Source: Saccharothrix espanaensis DSM 44229 (lineage in GTDB: Bacteria; Actinomycetota; Actinomycetes; Mycobacteriales; Pseudonocardiaceae). From it: a stretch of 64,000 bases of DNA. Position numbers and translations under genes: made by a program. The stretch spans positions 7,699,501-7,763,500 of the forward strand of contig NC_019673.1 of assembly GCF_000328705.1 (NCBI RefSeq). The letters run 5' to 3'. Under the pieces are notes generated by a model, which saw only the letters and a program-made list of their open reading frames with translations, ran no database searches and was not told the origin of the DNA. Shown piece after piece: positions 1-6,648 of the stretch. Numbering within the stretch: the first letter of the stretch is position 1; every line of letters starts with the position of its first letter.

Positions 1-772
1 TCGCCGCCGCGCTGCCGGGCTTGGCAGCGGTGACCTCGCCGGCGACGCTGCCGCCGCGCATGGACGCGCGGATCTGCTCCAGCCGCGACGAGCCGGCCAT
101 CTGGGTGGTCGACTGCTGCACTTCCAGCATCCGGCCCTGCACCGAGTTCTGGGCGAGCTCCGCCGAGCCGAGGGCGGTGGTGTACCGCTTCTCGATCTTG
201 TCGCGGACCTCTTCCAGCGACGGCGTGTTGGCGGGCGCGGCGAGCTCGGACATCTGGCGCAGCGACGCGGAGACCTGCTCCTGCATCTTGGCCTGCTCCA
301 GCTGGCTGAGCAGCTTGGTGCGCTCGGCGAGCTTCTGCTGCAGCACCATCGCGTTGCGCTCGACGGCCTGCTTCGCCTGGGTCGCCGCCTGCAGCGACTG
401 GTCGTGCAGGGTCTTGAGGTCCTCGATGCTCTGCTCGGCGGTGACGAGCTGGGTCGCGAACGACGTGGCCGCGTTCTCGAACTCCTGGGCCCGCTGCTCG
501 TCGCCCTTGGCCCGCGCCTCGTCGGCGAGGACGAGCGCCTGGCGTGCGGACGCCTGGAGCTTCTCGACCTCACCGAGCTGCCGGTTGAGCTTCATCTCCA
601 GCTGGCGCTGGTTGCCGATCACCGCGGCGGCCTGCTGCGACAGCGCCTGGTGCTGCCGCTGCGCCTCCTCGATGGCCTGCTGGATCTGCACCTTCGGGTC
701 GGCGTGCTCGTCGATCTTGGACGAAAAAGCCGCCATGAAGTACTTCCATGCCTTCACGAAAGGGTTGGCCAT
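1..772 (-). CDS. pspA: PspA/IM30 family membrane-stress protein (C-terminus cut by window edge)
   Basis: Peripheral membrane protein of the phage-shock PspA/IM30 (ESCRT-III-like) family, which binds and stabilises the inner face of a stressed cell membrane. The N-terminus MANPFVKAWKYF is the amphipathic helix that in this family inserts in lipid. The rest is almost Pro-free and rich in Glu, Gln, Ala and Arg to about residue 225, as expected for the long helical hairpin. 257 codons are visible and no stop is reached, so the C-terminus lies outside the window. It follows clgR on the same strand, as in mycobacteria, but a strong hairpin and its own ECF-type promoter lie between them. The ATG is preceded by purine-rich GGAGAAGG and AGGAG. 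Confidence 0.93.
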   Translation of the reverse strand, partial: MANPFVKAWKYFMAAFSSKIDEHADPKVQIQQAIEEAQRQHQALSQQAAAVIGNQRQLEMKLNRQLGEVEKLQASARQALVLADEARAKGDEQRAQEFENAATSFATQLVTAEQSIEDLKTLHDQSLQAATQAKQAVERNAMVLQQKLAERTKLLSQLEQAKMQEQVSASLRQMSELAAPANTPSLEEVRDKIEKRYTTALGSAELAQNSVQGRMLEVQQSTTQMAGSSRLEQIRASMRGGSVAGEVTAAKPGSAAA

Positions 773-823
773 CTCCTACGCCTGCCTTCTCCGCACTATC
801 CCTGGCTCGCGCTCGTGATTGGC

Positions 824-849
824 AACGACCCGGTGCCGGTGTTGGTTCC
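824..849 (-). promoter_or_regulatory. Putative ECF-sigma (SigE-like) promoter of pspA
   Basis: On the minus strand a GGAAC -35 element (849-845) is followed after 17 nt by CGTT (827-824), the arrangement used by SigE/SigH-type ECF factors of actinobacteria. It lies about 50-75 nt upstream of the pspA ATG, so the leader would be about 43 nt. Envelope-stress control of pspA by SigE is known in mycobacteria; its use here is inferred from the motif. Confidence 0.6.
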
Positions 850-1040
850 ATCGTGTCAGTTGTCCCGTGCCTCTTCCACCGACCTGGGGAGATATCCGGG
901 TTCACCCTGAGTCACCCCTGAAACTTCGGTCGGCACGGTAATCCTGCCCGCCCCGCACCGGGGTGGACGCGGCGACCCCGCGCGCGGTTGCCAACTCGTT
1001 GCAGTGTGCCGCGGGCCGGGACGTGGGGTGCTCATGCCGA

Positions 1041-1071
1041 GAAGCCGAGCCGGACGGACCGGCTCGGCTTC
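1041..1071 (-). terminator. Hairpin terminator after clgR
   Basis: A 13-bp perfect stem (1041-1053 with 1059-1071, arm GAAGCCGAGCCGG) with a 5-nt loop lies 18 nt beyond the clgR stop codon. There is no U-tract, which is usual for high-GC actinomycete terminators. Confidence 0.7.
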
Positions 1072-1089
1072 GGACGTGGGCCGCTCGGG

Positions 1090-1512
1090 TTATGCCGCCA
1101 CCACGGCGCCGCGCGGTTTGCCGATCGCCGTGGACAGCCGGTGCGTGAGCATCGGCTGCAGCCGCAGGTCGGACAGGTCGTTGCCGATGACGGCGGGCAC
1201 CAGGGTGCCGCCTTCGAGGCTCGGCGCGGCGGGCTGCGCGCGCTCGGTGAGCTCGGCCGGGCTGGTCACCGGCTGCTGGACGGCACCGATGTCCGAGGCG
1301 ACCAGGTGGAGTAGTTGGTACAGGGGCAGGTCCAACGCCTCGCAGATGGCGGCCAGCAGCTCGCTGGACGCCTCCTTGCGGCCACGCTCCACCTCGGACA
1401 GGTACCCCAGGCTCACGCGGGCGGTCCTGGAGACCTCGCGCAGCGTGCGGCGTTGGGTGGTGCGGGCATGGCGGAGCCGATCACCGATCGCCTCGCGTAG
1501 CAGCACGGTCAT
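1090..1512 (-). CDS. clgR: ClgR, XRE-type activator of Clp protease genes
   Basis: Small DNA-binding activator of clp protease and other stress genes, here 140 aa. One XRE/Cro-type helix-turn-helix spans about residues 8-65 (RLRHARTTQRRTLREVS and VSLGYLSEVERGRKEASSE). The start MTVLLREAIGD is chosen because AAGGAGG lies 6 nt upstream; longer in-frame starts have no ribosome site. The protein ends VVAA: ClgR proteins are known ClpP substrates recognised through a C-terminal Ala-Ala, so the tail supports the call. A ClgR-like box lies about 80 nt upstream. The cinA side is separated by 156 bp, so clgR probably has its own promoter. Confidence 0.88.
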   Translation of the reverse strand: MTVLLREAIGDRLRHARTTQRRTLREVSRTARVSLGYLSEVERGRKEASSELLAAICEALDLPLYQLLHLVASDIGAVQQPVTSPAELTERAQPAAPSLEGGTLVPAVIGNDLSDLRLQPMLTHRLSTAIGKPRGAVVAA

Positions 1513-1590
1513 CGCGCGCCTCCTTCCGGCCGGCCGTGCCACCACGTTACCGACCCGTCCCGTCGACGGGCAGTGACTTCCGGACACGTC

Positions 1591-1604
1591 CGCCAAGGGC
1601 GAAC
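1591..1604. promoter_or_regulatory. ClgR-box-like operator upstream of clgR
   Basis: CGCCAAGGGCGAAC fits the core of the published corynebacterial ClgR consensus as I recall it (CGCYNANRGCGWWS). It lies between cinA and clgR, about 80 nt before the clgR ATG, and suggests autoregulation. The outer W positions of the consensus are not matched on the left side. Confidence 0.5.
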
Positions 1605-1668
1605 GAGTGAACTCGCCGGTAAGTTCCCGGTCGGACGCCCGGGGGCGGGCGGGATCGCCCTGGTCACA

Positions 1669-2145
1669 TCACCCGATCGGGATCTTGAGGTGGTCGCGGA
1701 GCAGATCAAGGGCGGTGGCCGCGGCCGCGTGCCGGACTTCGCGCCGATCGCCACCGACAGTGATCGTCCGGACAGTCGAACCGGACGGACCGGACAAACC
1801 GATGTGGACGGTGCCGGGTGCGACGCCGTCCTGCGGGTCCGGGCCGGCCACGCCGGTCAGCCCGAGGCCCCAGGTGGCCCCGCAGCGCTCCCGTGCGCCC
1901 TCGGCGAGCTGCCGGGCCACCTCGGGGTGCACCGCGCCGTGTGCGGCGAGCAGGGCGGCGTCCACGCCCGCGAGCGAGGTCTTCAGCTCGGTCGCGTACA
2001 CGATCAGCCCGCCGCGCAGCACGGCGCTGGACCCCGGCACGGTGGTGATCTCGACGGCGACCAGCCCGGCGGTCAGCGACTCGGCGGTGGCGACCGTCTC
2101 ACCGCGCGCCTTGAGCCCGGCGACGACCTCGGCCGCGGCTGTCAC
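1669..2145 (-). CDS. cinA: CinA C-terminal domain amidohydrolase (NMN deamidase type)
   Basis: 158-aa stand-alone CinA domain, the PncC-type nicotinamide-nucleotide amidase that returns NMN to NaMN in pyridine-nucleotide recycling. The family core is visible: ATAESLTAGLVA near residues 18-30, the PGSS and GGLIVYATELK segments, and GLTGVAGPD with GTVHIGL. The N-terminal MoCF-like domain of long CinA proteins is absent, as usual for actinobacterial short forms. The GTG start overlaps the pgsA stop by 4 nt (GTGA), so it is the last gene of the rimO-pgsA-cinA operon. Confidence 0.92.
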   Translation of the reverse strand: MTAAAEVVAGLKARGETVATAESLTAGLVAVEITTVPGSSAVLRGGLIVYATELKTSLAGVDAALLAAHGAVHPEVARQLAEGARERCGATWGLGLTGVAGPDPQDGVAPGTVHIGLSGPSGSTVRTITVGGDRREVRHAAAATALDLLRDHLKIPIG

Positions 2146-2726
2146 GCCCCGGCCACCGCGCGCTTGCCGCGGGCCCGGAGCTTGAACGCGCGGATCACGT
2201 AGTCGACGCCGGTGACGACGGTCAGCACGACGGCCGCGTACATCGAGATCACGGCGACGGCGTGCAGCGCGTCGGGCAGCGGCAGCAGGTAGAGGCCGAT
2301 GGCGAAGATCTGGACGAGGGTCTTGGCCTTGCCGCCGCGGCTGGCCGGGATCACGCCGTGCCGGATCACCCAGAACCGCAGCAGGGTGACGCCGAGCTCG
2401 CGGACCGCGATGACCACGGTGATCCACCAGGGCAGCTCGCCGAGCAGGCTCAGCCCGACCAGCGCGGCCCCGGTGAGGGCCTTGTCCGCGATCGGGTCGG
2501 CGATCTTGCCGAAGTCGGTGATCAGGCCGTGCTTGCGGGCCAGGTTGCCGTCCACGTGGTCGGTGACCGACGCGATGGCGAACACCGCGAACGCCGCGAG
2601 CCGCCACGCCTGGTCGCGCCCGTCCTCGGCGAACAGCAGGTGGAGGAACACCGGCACGAGCACCAGCCGGGACATCGTCAGCACGTTGGCGATGTTCAGC
2701 ACCGGCACGCGCGGCGGTTCGGTCAC
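2142..2726 (-). CDS. pgsA: CDP-diacylglycerol--glycerol-3-phosphate 3-phosphatidyltransferase
   Basis: Integral membrane enzyme (194 aa) making phosphatidylglycerol phosphate from CDP-diacylglycerol, on the path to phosphatidylglycerol and cardiolipin. It carries the CDP-alcohol phosphotransferase signature DxxDGxxAR...GxxxDxxxD (DHVDGNLAR then GKIADPIAD), which binds the metal and CDP moiety. Hydrophobic helices surround it. The GTG start overlaps the rimO stop (GTGA) and its own stop overlaps cinA in the same way. The related phosphatidylinositol-phosphate synthases of actinomycetes cannot be fully excluded, but the cinA/rimO context matches pgsA. Confidence 0.9.
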   Translation of the reverse strand: MTEPPRVPVLNIANVLTMSRLVLVPVFLHLLFAEDGRDQAWRLAAFAVFAIASVTDHVDGNLARKHGLITDFGKIADPIADKALTGAALVGLSLLGELPWWITVVIAVRELGVTLLRFWVIRHGVIPASRGGKAKTLVQIFAIGLYLLPLPDALHAVAVISMYAAVVLTVVTGVDYVIRAFKLRARGKRAVAGA

Positions 2727-4126
2727 CTCGGGAGCACCTCGATCGCGGTGACGACCAGGTCCACGCCCTCGGCGGCGTCGACCCGGCAGCGGACCAGGTC
2801 GCCGACGGTGAGCCCGTCGGCGTTGGTGATCACGCACTCGCCGTCGACCTCGGGGGCCTGGTGGCCGGCGCGGCCGACGCAGTCGTTCTCGTCGTCCTCC
2901 TCGCTCTCGACCAGGACGACGACCTCCTGGCCGACCCGGTCCTCGGCGCGCTGCGAGGTGAGCTCCTCGACCAGGTTGGAGATCCGGGTGACCCGGGCGG
3001 CGATGGTGTCGGCGTCGAGCTTGTCGCCCAGGCCCTCGGCCTCGGTGCCGTCCTCGTCGGAGTAGCCGAACACGCCGACCGCGTCGAGCCGGGCCTCGGT
3101 GAGGAACTTCTCCAGCTCGGCGACGTCCTGCTCGGTCTCGCCGGGGAAGCCGACGATGACGTTGCTGCGGATGCCGGCCTCGGGCGCGAGGGCGCGGATC
3201 CGGCCGATCAGCTCCAGGAAGGACTCGGTGGAGCCGAACCGGCGCATCCGGCGCAGGACGGGCTCGCTGGAGTGCTGGAAGGACATGTCGAAGTACTGGG
3301 CCACGTTCGGCGTGGTCGCGATGGCCCTGACCAGGGTGGGCTTGGTCTCGGCGGGCTGTAGGTAGGAGACCCGGACCCGGTCGACGACCTGCGCCAGGCG
3401 CTCCAGCAGGTTCTCCAGGCCGCCCAGCTCGCGCGGCAGGTCCTTGGCGTAGGAGGTGGAGTTCTCGCTGACCAGGAACACCTCGCGGACGCCCTGCTCG
3501 GCCAGCCACACCGCCTCGGCGACGATCTCGTCGGGGTGGCGGGAGACGAACGCGCCGCGGAAGCTCGGGATGGCGCAGAACGAGCAGCGGCGGTCGCAGC
3601 CGGAGGCGATCTTGAGCGGCGCGACGGGGGTGTCCTCCAGCCGGGTGCGCAGCACGCGCGGGCCCCAGCCGTGGCCGGGCACCTGGACCTCGGTGGCGGC
3701 CTGGGGGCGCTGCACGGGCGTGAGCGGCAGCAGGGTGCGGCGGTCGACCGGCTTGTGCGACTCGACGGTCTGGCCGGCGAGCACGTCGTCCAGGCGGTCG
3801 GCGAGGGTCTCGTAGTGGTCGAAGCCGAGCACCGCGTTGGCCTCGGGGAGGCTGTCGGCCAGCTCGGTGCCGTAGCGCTCGGCCATGCAGCCGACCGCGA
3901 CGACCTTCGCGCCGGAGTCGGCGGCGGCGAGCAGCGTGTCGACGGAGTCCTTCTTGGCGGACTCGACGAAGCCGCACGTGTTGACCACGATCACGTCGGC
4001 GTCGCCGTCCACCAGCTCCCAGCCGCCCGCCGACAGCCGGCCGGCCAGTTCCTCGGAGTCGACCTCGTTACGGGCGCAGCCGAGGGTCAGCATGGAGACG
4101 CGCTTGGACGTGGTGGGGGAAGACAC
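2723..4126 (-). CDS. rimO: Ribosomal protein S12 methylthiotransferase RimO
   Basis: Radical-SAM methylthiotransferase that modifies the conserved aspartate of ribosomal protein S12. 467 aa, full length. An N-terminal UPF0004 domain carries cluster-binding cysteines (LGCARN, NTCGF, VGCMAE). The radical-SAM CxxxCxxC (CDRRCSFC) lies near residue 176, and a C-terminal TRAM-like RNA-binding domain follows. The start is GTG, preceded by a -10 box TACGCT exactly 7 nt upstream and no Shine-Dalgarno, so the mRNA is probably leaderless. First gene of the rimO-pgsA-cinA unit. Confidence 0.95.
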   Translation of the reverse strand: MSSPTTSKRVSMLTLGCARNEVDSEELAGRLSAGGWELVDGDADVIVVNTCGFVESAKKDSVDTLLAAADSGAKVVAVGCMAERYGTELADSLPEANAVLGFDHYETLADRLDDVLAGQTVESHKPVDRRTLLPLTPVQRPQAATEVQVPGHGWGPRVLRTRLEDTPVAPLKIASGCDRRCSFCAIPSFRGAFVSRHPDEIVAEAVWLAEQGVREVFLVSENSTSYAKDLPRELGGLENLLERLAQVVDRVRVSYLQPAETKPTLVRAIATTPNVAQYFDMSFQHSSEPVLRRMRRFGSTESFLELIGRIRALAPEAGIRSNVIVGFPGETEQDVAELEKFLTEARLDAVGVFGYSDEDGTEAEGLGDKLDADTIAARVTRISNLVEELTSQRAEDRVGQEVVVLVESEEDDENDCVGRAGHQAPEVDGECVITNADGLTVGDLVRCRVDAAEGVDLVVTAIEVLPR

Positions 4127-4497
4127 GGTGCTCAGCGTAACCGGCTGCCGGGGCGTCGCCTGACATCAGCGGCGGGTGCCGGCCCGGCCGGGTCCCGGCG
4201 GCCGGTCCGGAAATCCGGTGGTGAAGGCAATTCACGACCGGCGGCGGTGGCGTTTACCGGCCCCCGACCGGCCCACGGGCCAGCCCGTTTCCCGGGACGC
4301 CGGAAAACGCGCTGCCCGTCCCGGCCGCTGTCGCCGTCCCTGCGTCGATCACGGACGGCGCAGGTCACAGCGGTCGCGAGGACCATTGCCCGGCGTGCGG
4401 GGAATGACCGGAGAGGGTCGGCGGGAAACGCCGGATGTGCTTTTACCGATAGCGCCGGCACCTTTCGGCCGGGGGCCCGTGCGATAAAGTTCGACCG
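4127..4497. other. Divergent intergenic region rimO / acetyltransferase
   Basis: 371 bases without a gene. At the left edge is the rimO -10 box (TACGCT, 4139-4134, minus) and at the right edge the acetyltransferase -10 box (TAAAGT, 4485-4490, plus), each 7 nt from its GTG start. A short imperfect inverted repeat GTGAA-N5-TTCAC lies at 4221-4235. Otherwise GC-rich and featureless. Confidence 0.6.
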
Positions 4498-4998
4498 GTG
4501 AACGACCCGATCAACGTCCGGCGGGCCCGGACCGGTGACGTGCGGGCCATGAAGGCCCTCATCGACCACTACGCGGGCCAGGTGCTGCTGGCCAAGCCGC
4601 TGGTCACGCTGTTCGAGGACATCCAGGAGTTCTGGGTGGCCGAGGAGGGCGGCGTGGTGCTGGGGTGCGGCGCCCTGCACGTGCTGTGGGAGGACCTGGC
4701 GGAGATCCGCACGGTCGCGGTGTCGCCGGAGGCGCTGGGGCGCGGGATCGGGCACCGGCTGGTGCGGCAACTGGTCGAGACGGCCCGCGAACTCCAGCTC
4801 TCGCGGGTGTTCGTGCTGACCTTCGAGACGACGTTCTTCAGCCGGCACGGGTTCGTGGAGATCGACGGGACGCCGGTCTCCCCCGAGGTCTACGAGGAGA
4901 TCATGCGGTCGGCCGACGAGGGGGTCGCGGAGTTCCTCGACCTGTCCTACGTCAAGCCGAACACGCTCGGGAACTCGCGGATGCTGCTGCACCTCTGA
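4498..4998 (+). CDS. GNAT amino-acid N-acetyltransferase (mycobacterial ArgA-like)
   Basis: 166-aa GNAT-fold acetyltransferase. The acetyl-CoA loop is AVSPEALGRGIGHRLV (about residues 74-89). Sequence style (VRRARTGDVRAMKALIDHYA, LLAKP near the start, ETTFFSRHGF late) and its place beside rimO/pgsA/ftsK resemble the actinobacterial N-acetylglutamate synthase encoded next to pgsA3 and ftsK in mycobacteria. A role in the first step of arginine synthesis is therefore likely but inferred. The GTG start has the -10 box TAAAGT exactly 7 nt upstream and no ribosome site: a leaderless candidate. Confidence 0.82.
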   Translation: MNDPINVRRARTGDVRAMKALIDHYAGQVLLAKPLVTLFEDIQEFWVAEEGGVVLGCGALHVLWEDLAEIRTVAVSPEALGRGIGHRLVRQLVETARELQLSRVFVLTFETTFFSRHGFVEIDGTPVSPEVYEEIMRSADEGVAEFLDLSYVKPNTLGNSRMLLHL

Positions 4999-5008
4999 CC
5001 CCGCGACC

Positions 5009-5028
5009 ATTCGAGCTAGGACTCGAAT
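5009..5028. promoter_or_regulatory. Inverted repeat upstream of the MerR-type gene
   Basis: Perfect 7-bp arms ATTCGAG and CTCGAAT are separated by 6 nt. A TTGACT -35-like hexamer follows at 5033-5038, and a weak -10 (CAGGAT, 5056-5061) lies 17 nt further on. It is plausibly the regulator's own operator. Confidence 0.5.
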
Positions 5029-5059
5029 AGTCTTGACTCCACGAGCGTCCGCACCCAGG

Positions 5060-5902
5060 ATGAGCCGCGTGGAGCAGCTGACGGTCGACGAACTCGCGGT
5101 CCGCGTAGGCGTGCCGGGCAGCACGATCCGCATGTACCAGACCAAGGGCGTGCTGCACCCGCCCAAGCGGCAGGGCCGGCAGGCCTTCTACGACGAGACG
5201 CACATCGAGCGCCTCACCCTCGTCCAGCGGCTGCAGGCCCGCGGCTTCTCGCTGCCCGCGATCGCCGAGCTGGTCAAGGCCCGGGAGCAGGGTGCGAGCG
5301 TCGCGGCCGTGCTCGGCGTCGGCGACACCGAGGGCCCCGACGACTGGGTGCGGGTCCGGGTCCGCGACATCAGCCGGCTCGTGCCGATGGGCGACGTGCG
5401 CCCCGCGGTGCTGCGGCGGGCCATCCAGCTCGGGCTGGTGCGGTGGCGGCGCGGCTGGCCGCACACCCGGCGCTGGGCGCTCGAAGCCGGCAACCGGCTG
5501 GCGCTGCTGGCCGTGCCCGCCGAGGACGTGCTGGACAAGTTCGCGAACCTGCGCGCCGGCACGGACGCGATCGCCGCCGACTTCGTGGAGGTCTTCGAGC
5601 GCCGGCTGTGGCCGCAGCTCGCGGACAAGTCCGACCAGGACGACCAGCTCGACCGGATCCGGGCGCTGCTGGTGGAGCTGACCTACACCGCCGAGACGGT
5701 CGTCGTGGGCACGCTGCGCGAGTCGATCCGGGAGGCCGCCGAGGAGTTCGCGCGCCGGCACGGCCTGCTGCCCGGCGGGGACTTCCACCCGGGATGGGCC
5801 GAGGAACCCCTGCCCATCGCCGAACGTCTCATGGACAACGAGAACGAGATCCCGGATGAGCCCGCGATCCGGCGGTTCCTCGACCAGGGCGACGACTCCT
5901 GA
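5060..5902 (+). CDS. MerR-family transcriptional regulator with a large C-terminal domain
   Basis: 280-aa regulator. The N-terminal MerR winged-helix domain is clear (LTVDELAVRVGVPGSTIRMY, then RQAFYDETHIERLTLVQRL, residues about 5-75). The rest (about 180 aa) is a helical domain with no cysteines at MerR metal-binding positions, so an effector cannot be named. Start choice is uncertain: ATG at 5060, or GTG at 5069 which would sit 7 nt after the CAGGAT box. A terminator-like hairpin lies about 105 nt downstream. It may regulate itself through the 5009-5028 inverted repeat. Confidence 0.82.
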   Translation: MSRVEQLTVDELAVRVGVPGSTIRMYQTKGVLHPPKRQGRQAFYDETHIERLTLVQRLQARGFSLPAIAELVKAREQGASVAAVLGVGDTEGPDDWVRVRVRDISRLVPMGDVRPAVLRRAIQLGLVRWRRGWPHTRRWALEAGNRLALLAVPAEDVLDKFANLRAGTDAIAADFVEVFERRLWPQLADKSDQDDQLDRIRALLVELTYTAETVVVGTLRESIREAAEEFARRHGLLPGGDFHPGWAEEPLPIAERLMDNENEIPDEPAIRRFLDQGDDS

Positions 5903-6007
5903 CGCCCTGACACCCGTCCCCGGCGCCTCGGGCGGCCGGGTGGTTCGAGCCGGTTCGGAGGGGTTCGGCTCGCCCACCCGCCACCCGCCCGGCTCCGGGA
6001 CGCCCGA

Positions 6008-6038
6008 GCCCGGCGGGGCGAAGACGGCCCCGCCGGGC
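6008..6038 (+). terminator. Hairpin terminator after the MerR gene
   Basis: 12-bp perfect stem (arm GCCCGGCGGGGC, 6008-6019 with 6027-6038), 7-nt loop, no U-tract. The 290-bp gap up to 6192 otherwise shows only the phospholipase ribosome site. Confidence 0.65.
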
Positions 6039-6192
6039 ACCCCGGGCCTGTCGAGACACGTGCTCGGGACCCCGAAGCGGTACTCCGACGTTCACCGCCT
6101 GTTGCCGCCCCGGAAGCCGCCGGGGGCTGTCGCACGTCACCGAAGAGCCGGTATGAACCTCCTCACACCTGTGCTACCGAGGGGGAACCACC

Positions 6193-6618
6193 GTGACAAC
6201 CCTGCGCACCGCGTTAGCCGTCGTCCTCACGTCGCTGGCCCTGCTGGCCGGCGCGAACACCGCCCAAGCCGCGATCAACGCGCCCGCCGTGACCGACGAC
6301 TACCTGTTCTCGAAGTCCCTGGCGCAGTTCAGCTCGATCAGGTCCGGCTCGCCCTACGCCGACCAGCTCGACTGGTCGTCCGACGGCTGCTCGTGGTCGC
6401 CGGACAACCCGTTCGGCTTCAAGTTCCTGCCCGCCTGCCACCGGCACGACTTCGGCTACCGCAACTACAAGCGGCAGGCCCGGTTCAACGAGACGTCCCG
6501 GCTGCGCATCGACGACAACTTCAAGTCCGACCTCTACCACCAGTGCGCCGGCAACTGGGCGTGCAACCGGACCGCCGACCTGTACTACGAGGCGGTCCGC
6601 AAGTTCGGCGCGAGCTGA
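6193..6618 (+). CDS. Secreted prokaryotic phospholipase A2
   Basis: 141-aa exported enzyme of the bacterial/fungal PLA2 family, which hydrolyses the sn-2 ester of phospholipids. Residues 1-26 are a signal peptide (cleavage likely after AQA). The catalytic pair His85-Asp86 sits in CHRHDFGYRNY. Two disulfides are likely from Cys66/Cys82 and Cys118/Cys124, the family pattern. The GTG start has GAGGGGGAA upstream. Monocistronic, convergent with ftsK. Calcium dependence is expected from the family. Confidence 0.92.
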   Translation: MTTLRTALAVVLTSLALLAGANTAQAAINAPAVTDDYLFSKSLAQFSSIRSGSPYADQLDWSSDGCSWSPDNPFGFKFLPACHRHDFGYRNYKRQARFNETSRLRIDDNFKSDLYHQCAGNWACNRTADLYYEAVRKFGAS

Positions 6619-6648
6619 CCCGCGAGCCGACCGGGGTCCGGCGGCGGC

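Larger units (their letters stand above)
773..1089. other. clgR-pspA intergenic region
   Basis: 317 bases without a gene. It holds the clgR terminator hairpin (1041-1071) and the ECF-type pspA promoter (824-849). I see nothing else convincing; the short ORFs on either strand have no codon bias or ribosome site. Confidence 0.7.

Noticed and set aside
2142..3977. 611-codon minus-strand ORF over rimO and pgsA
   Set aside because: Only its last 195 codons (pgsA) show protein signatures; the rest is an Arg/Pro-rich shadow of rimO in another frame.
4221..4235. CRP-type site GTGA-N-TCAC near 4221
   Set aside because: The spacer is 7 nt instead of 6 and the outer T/A are missing; it is also far from either promoter.
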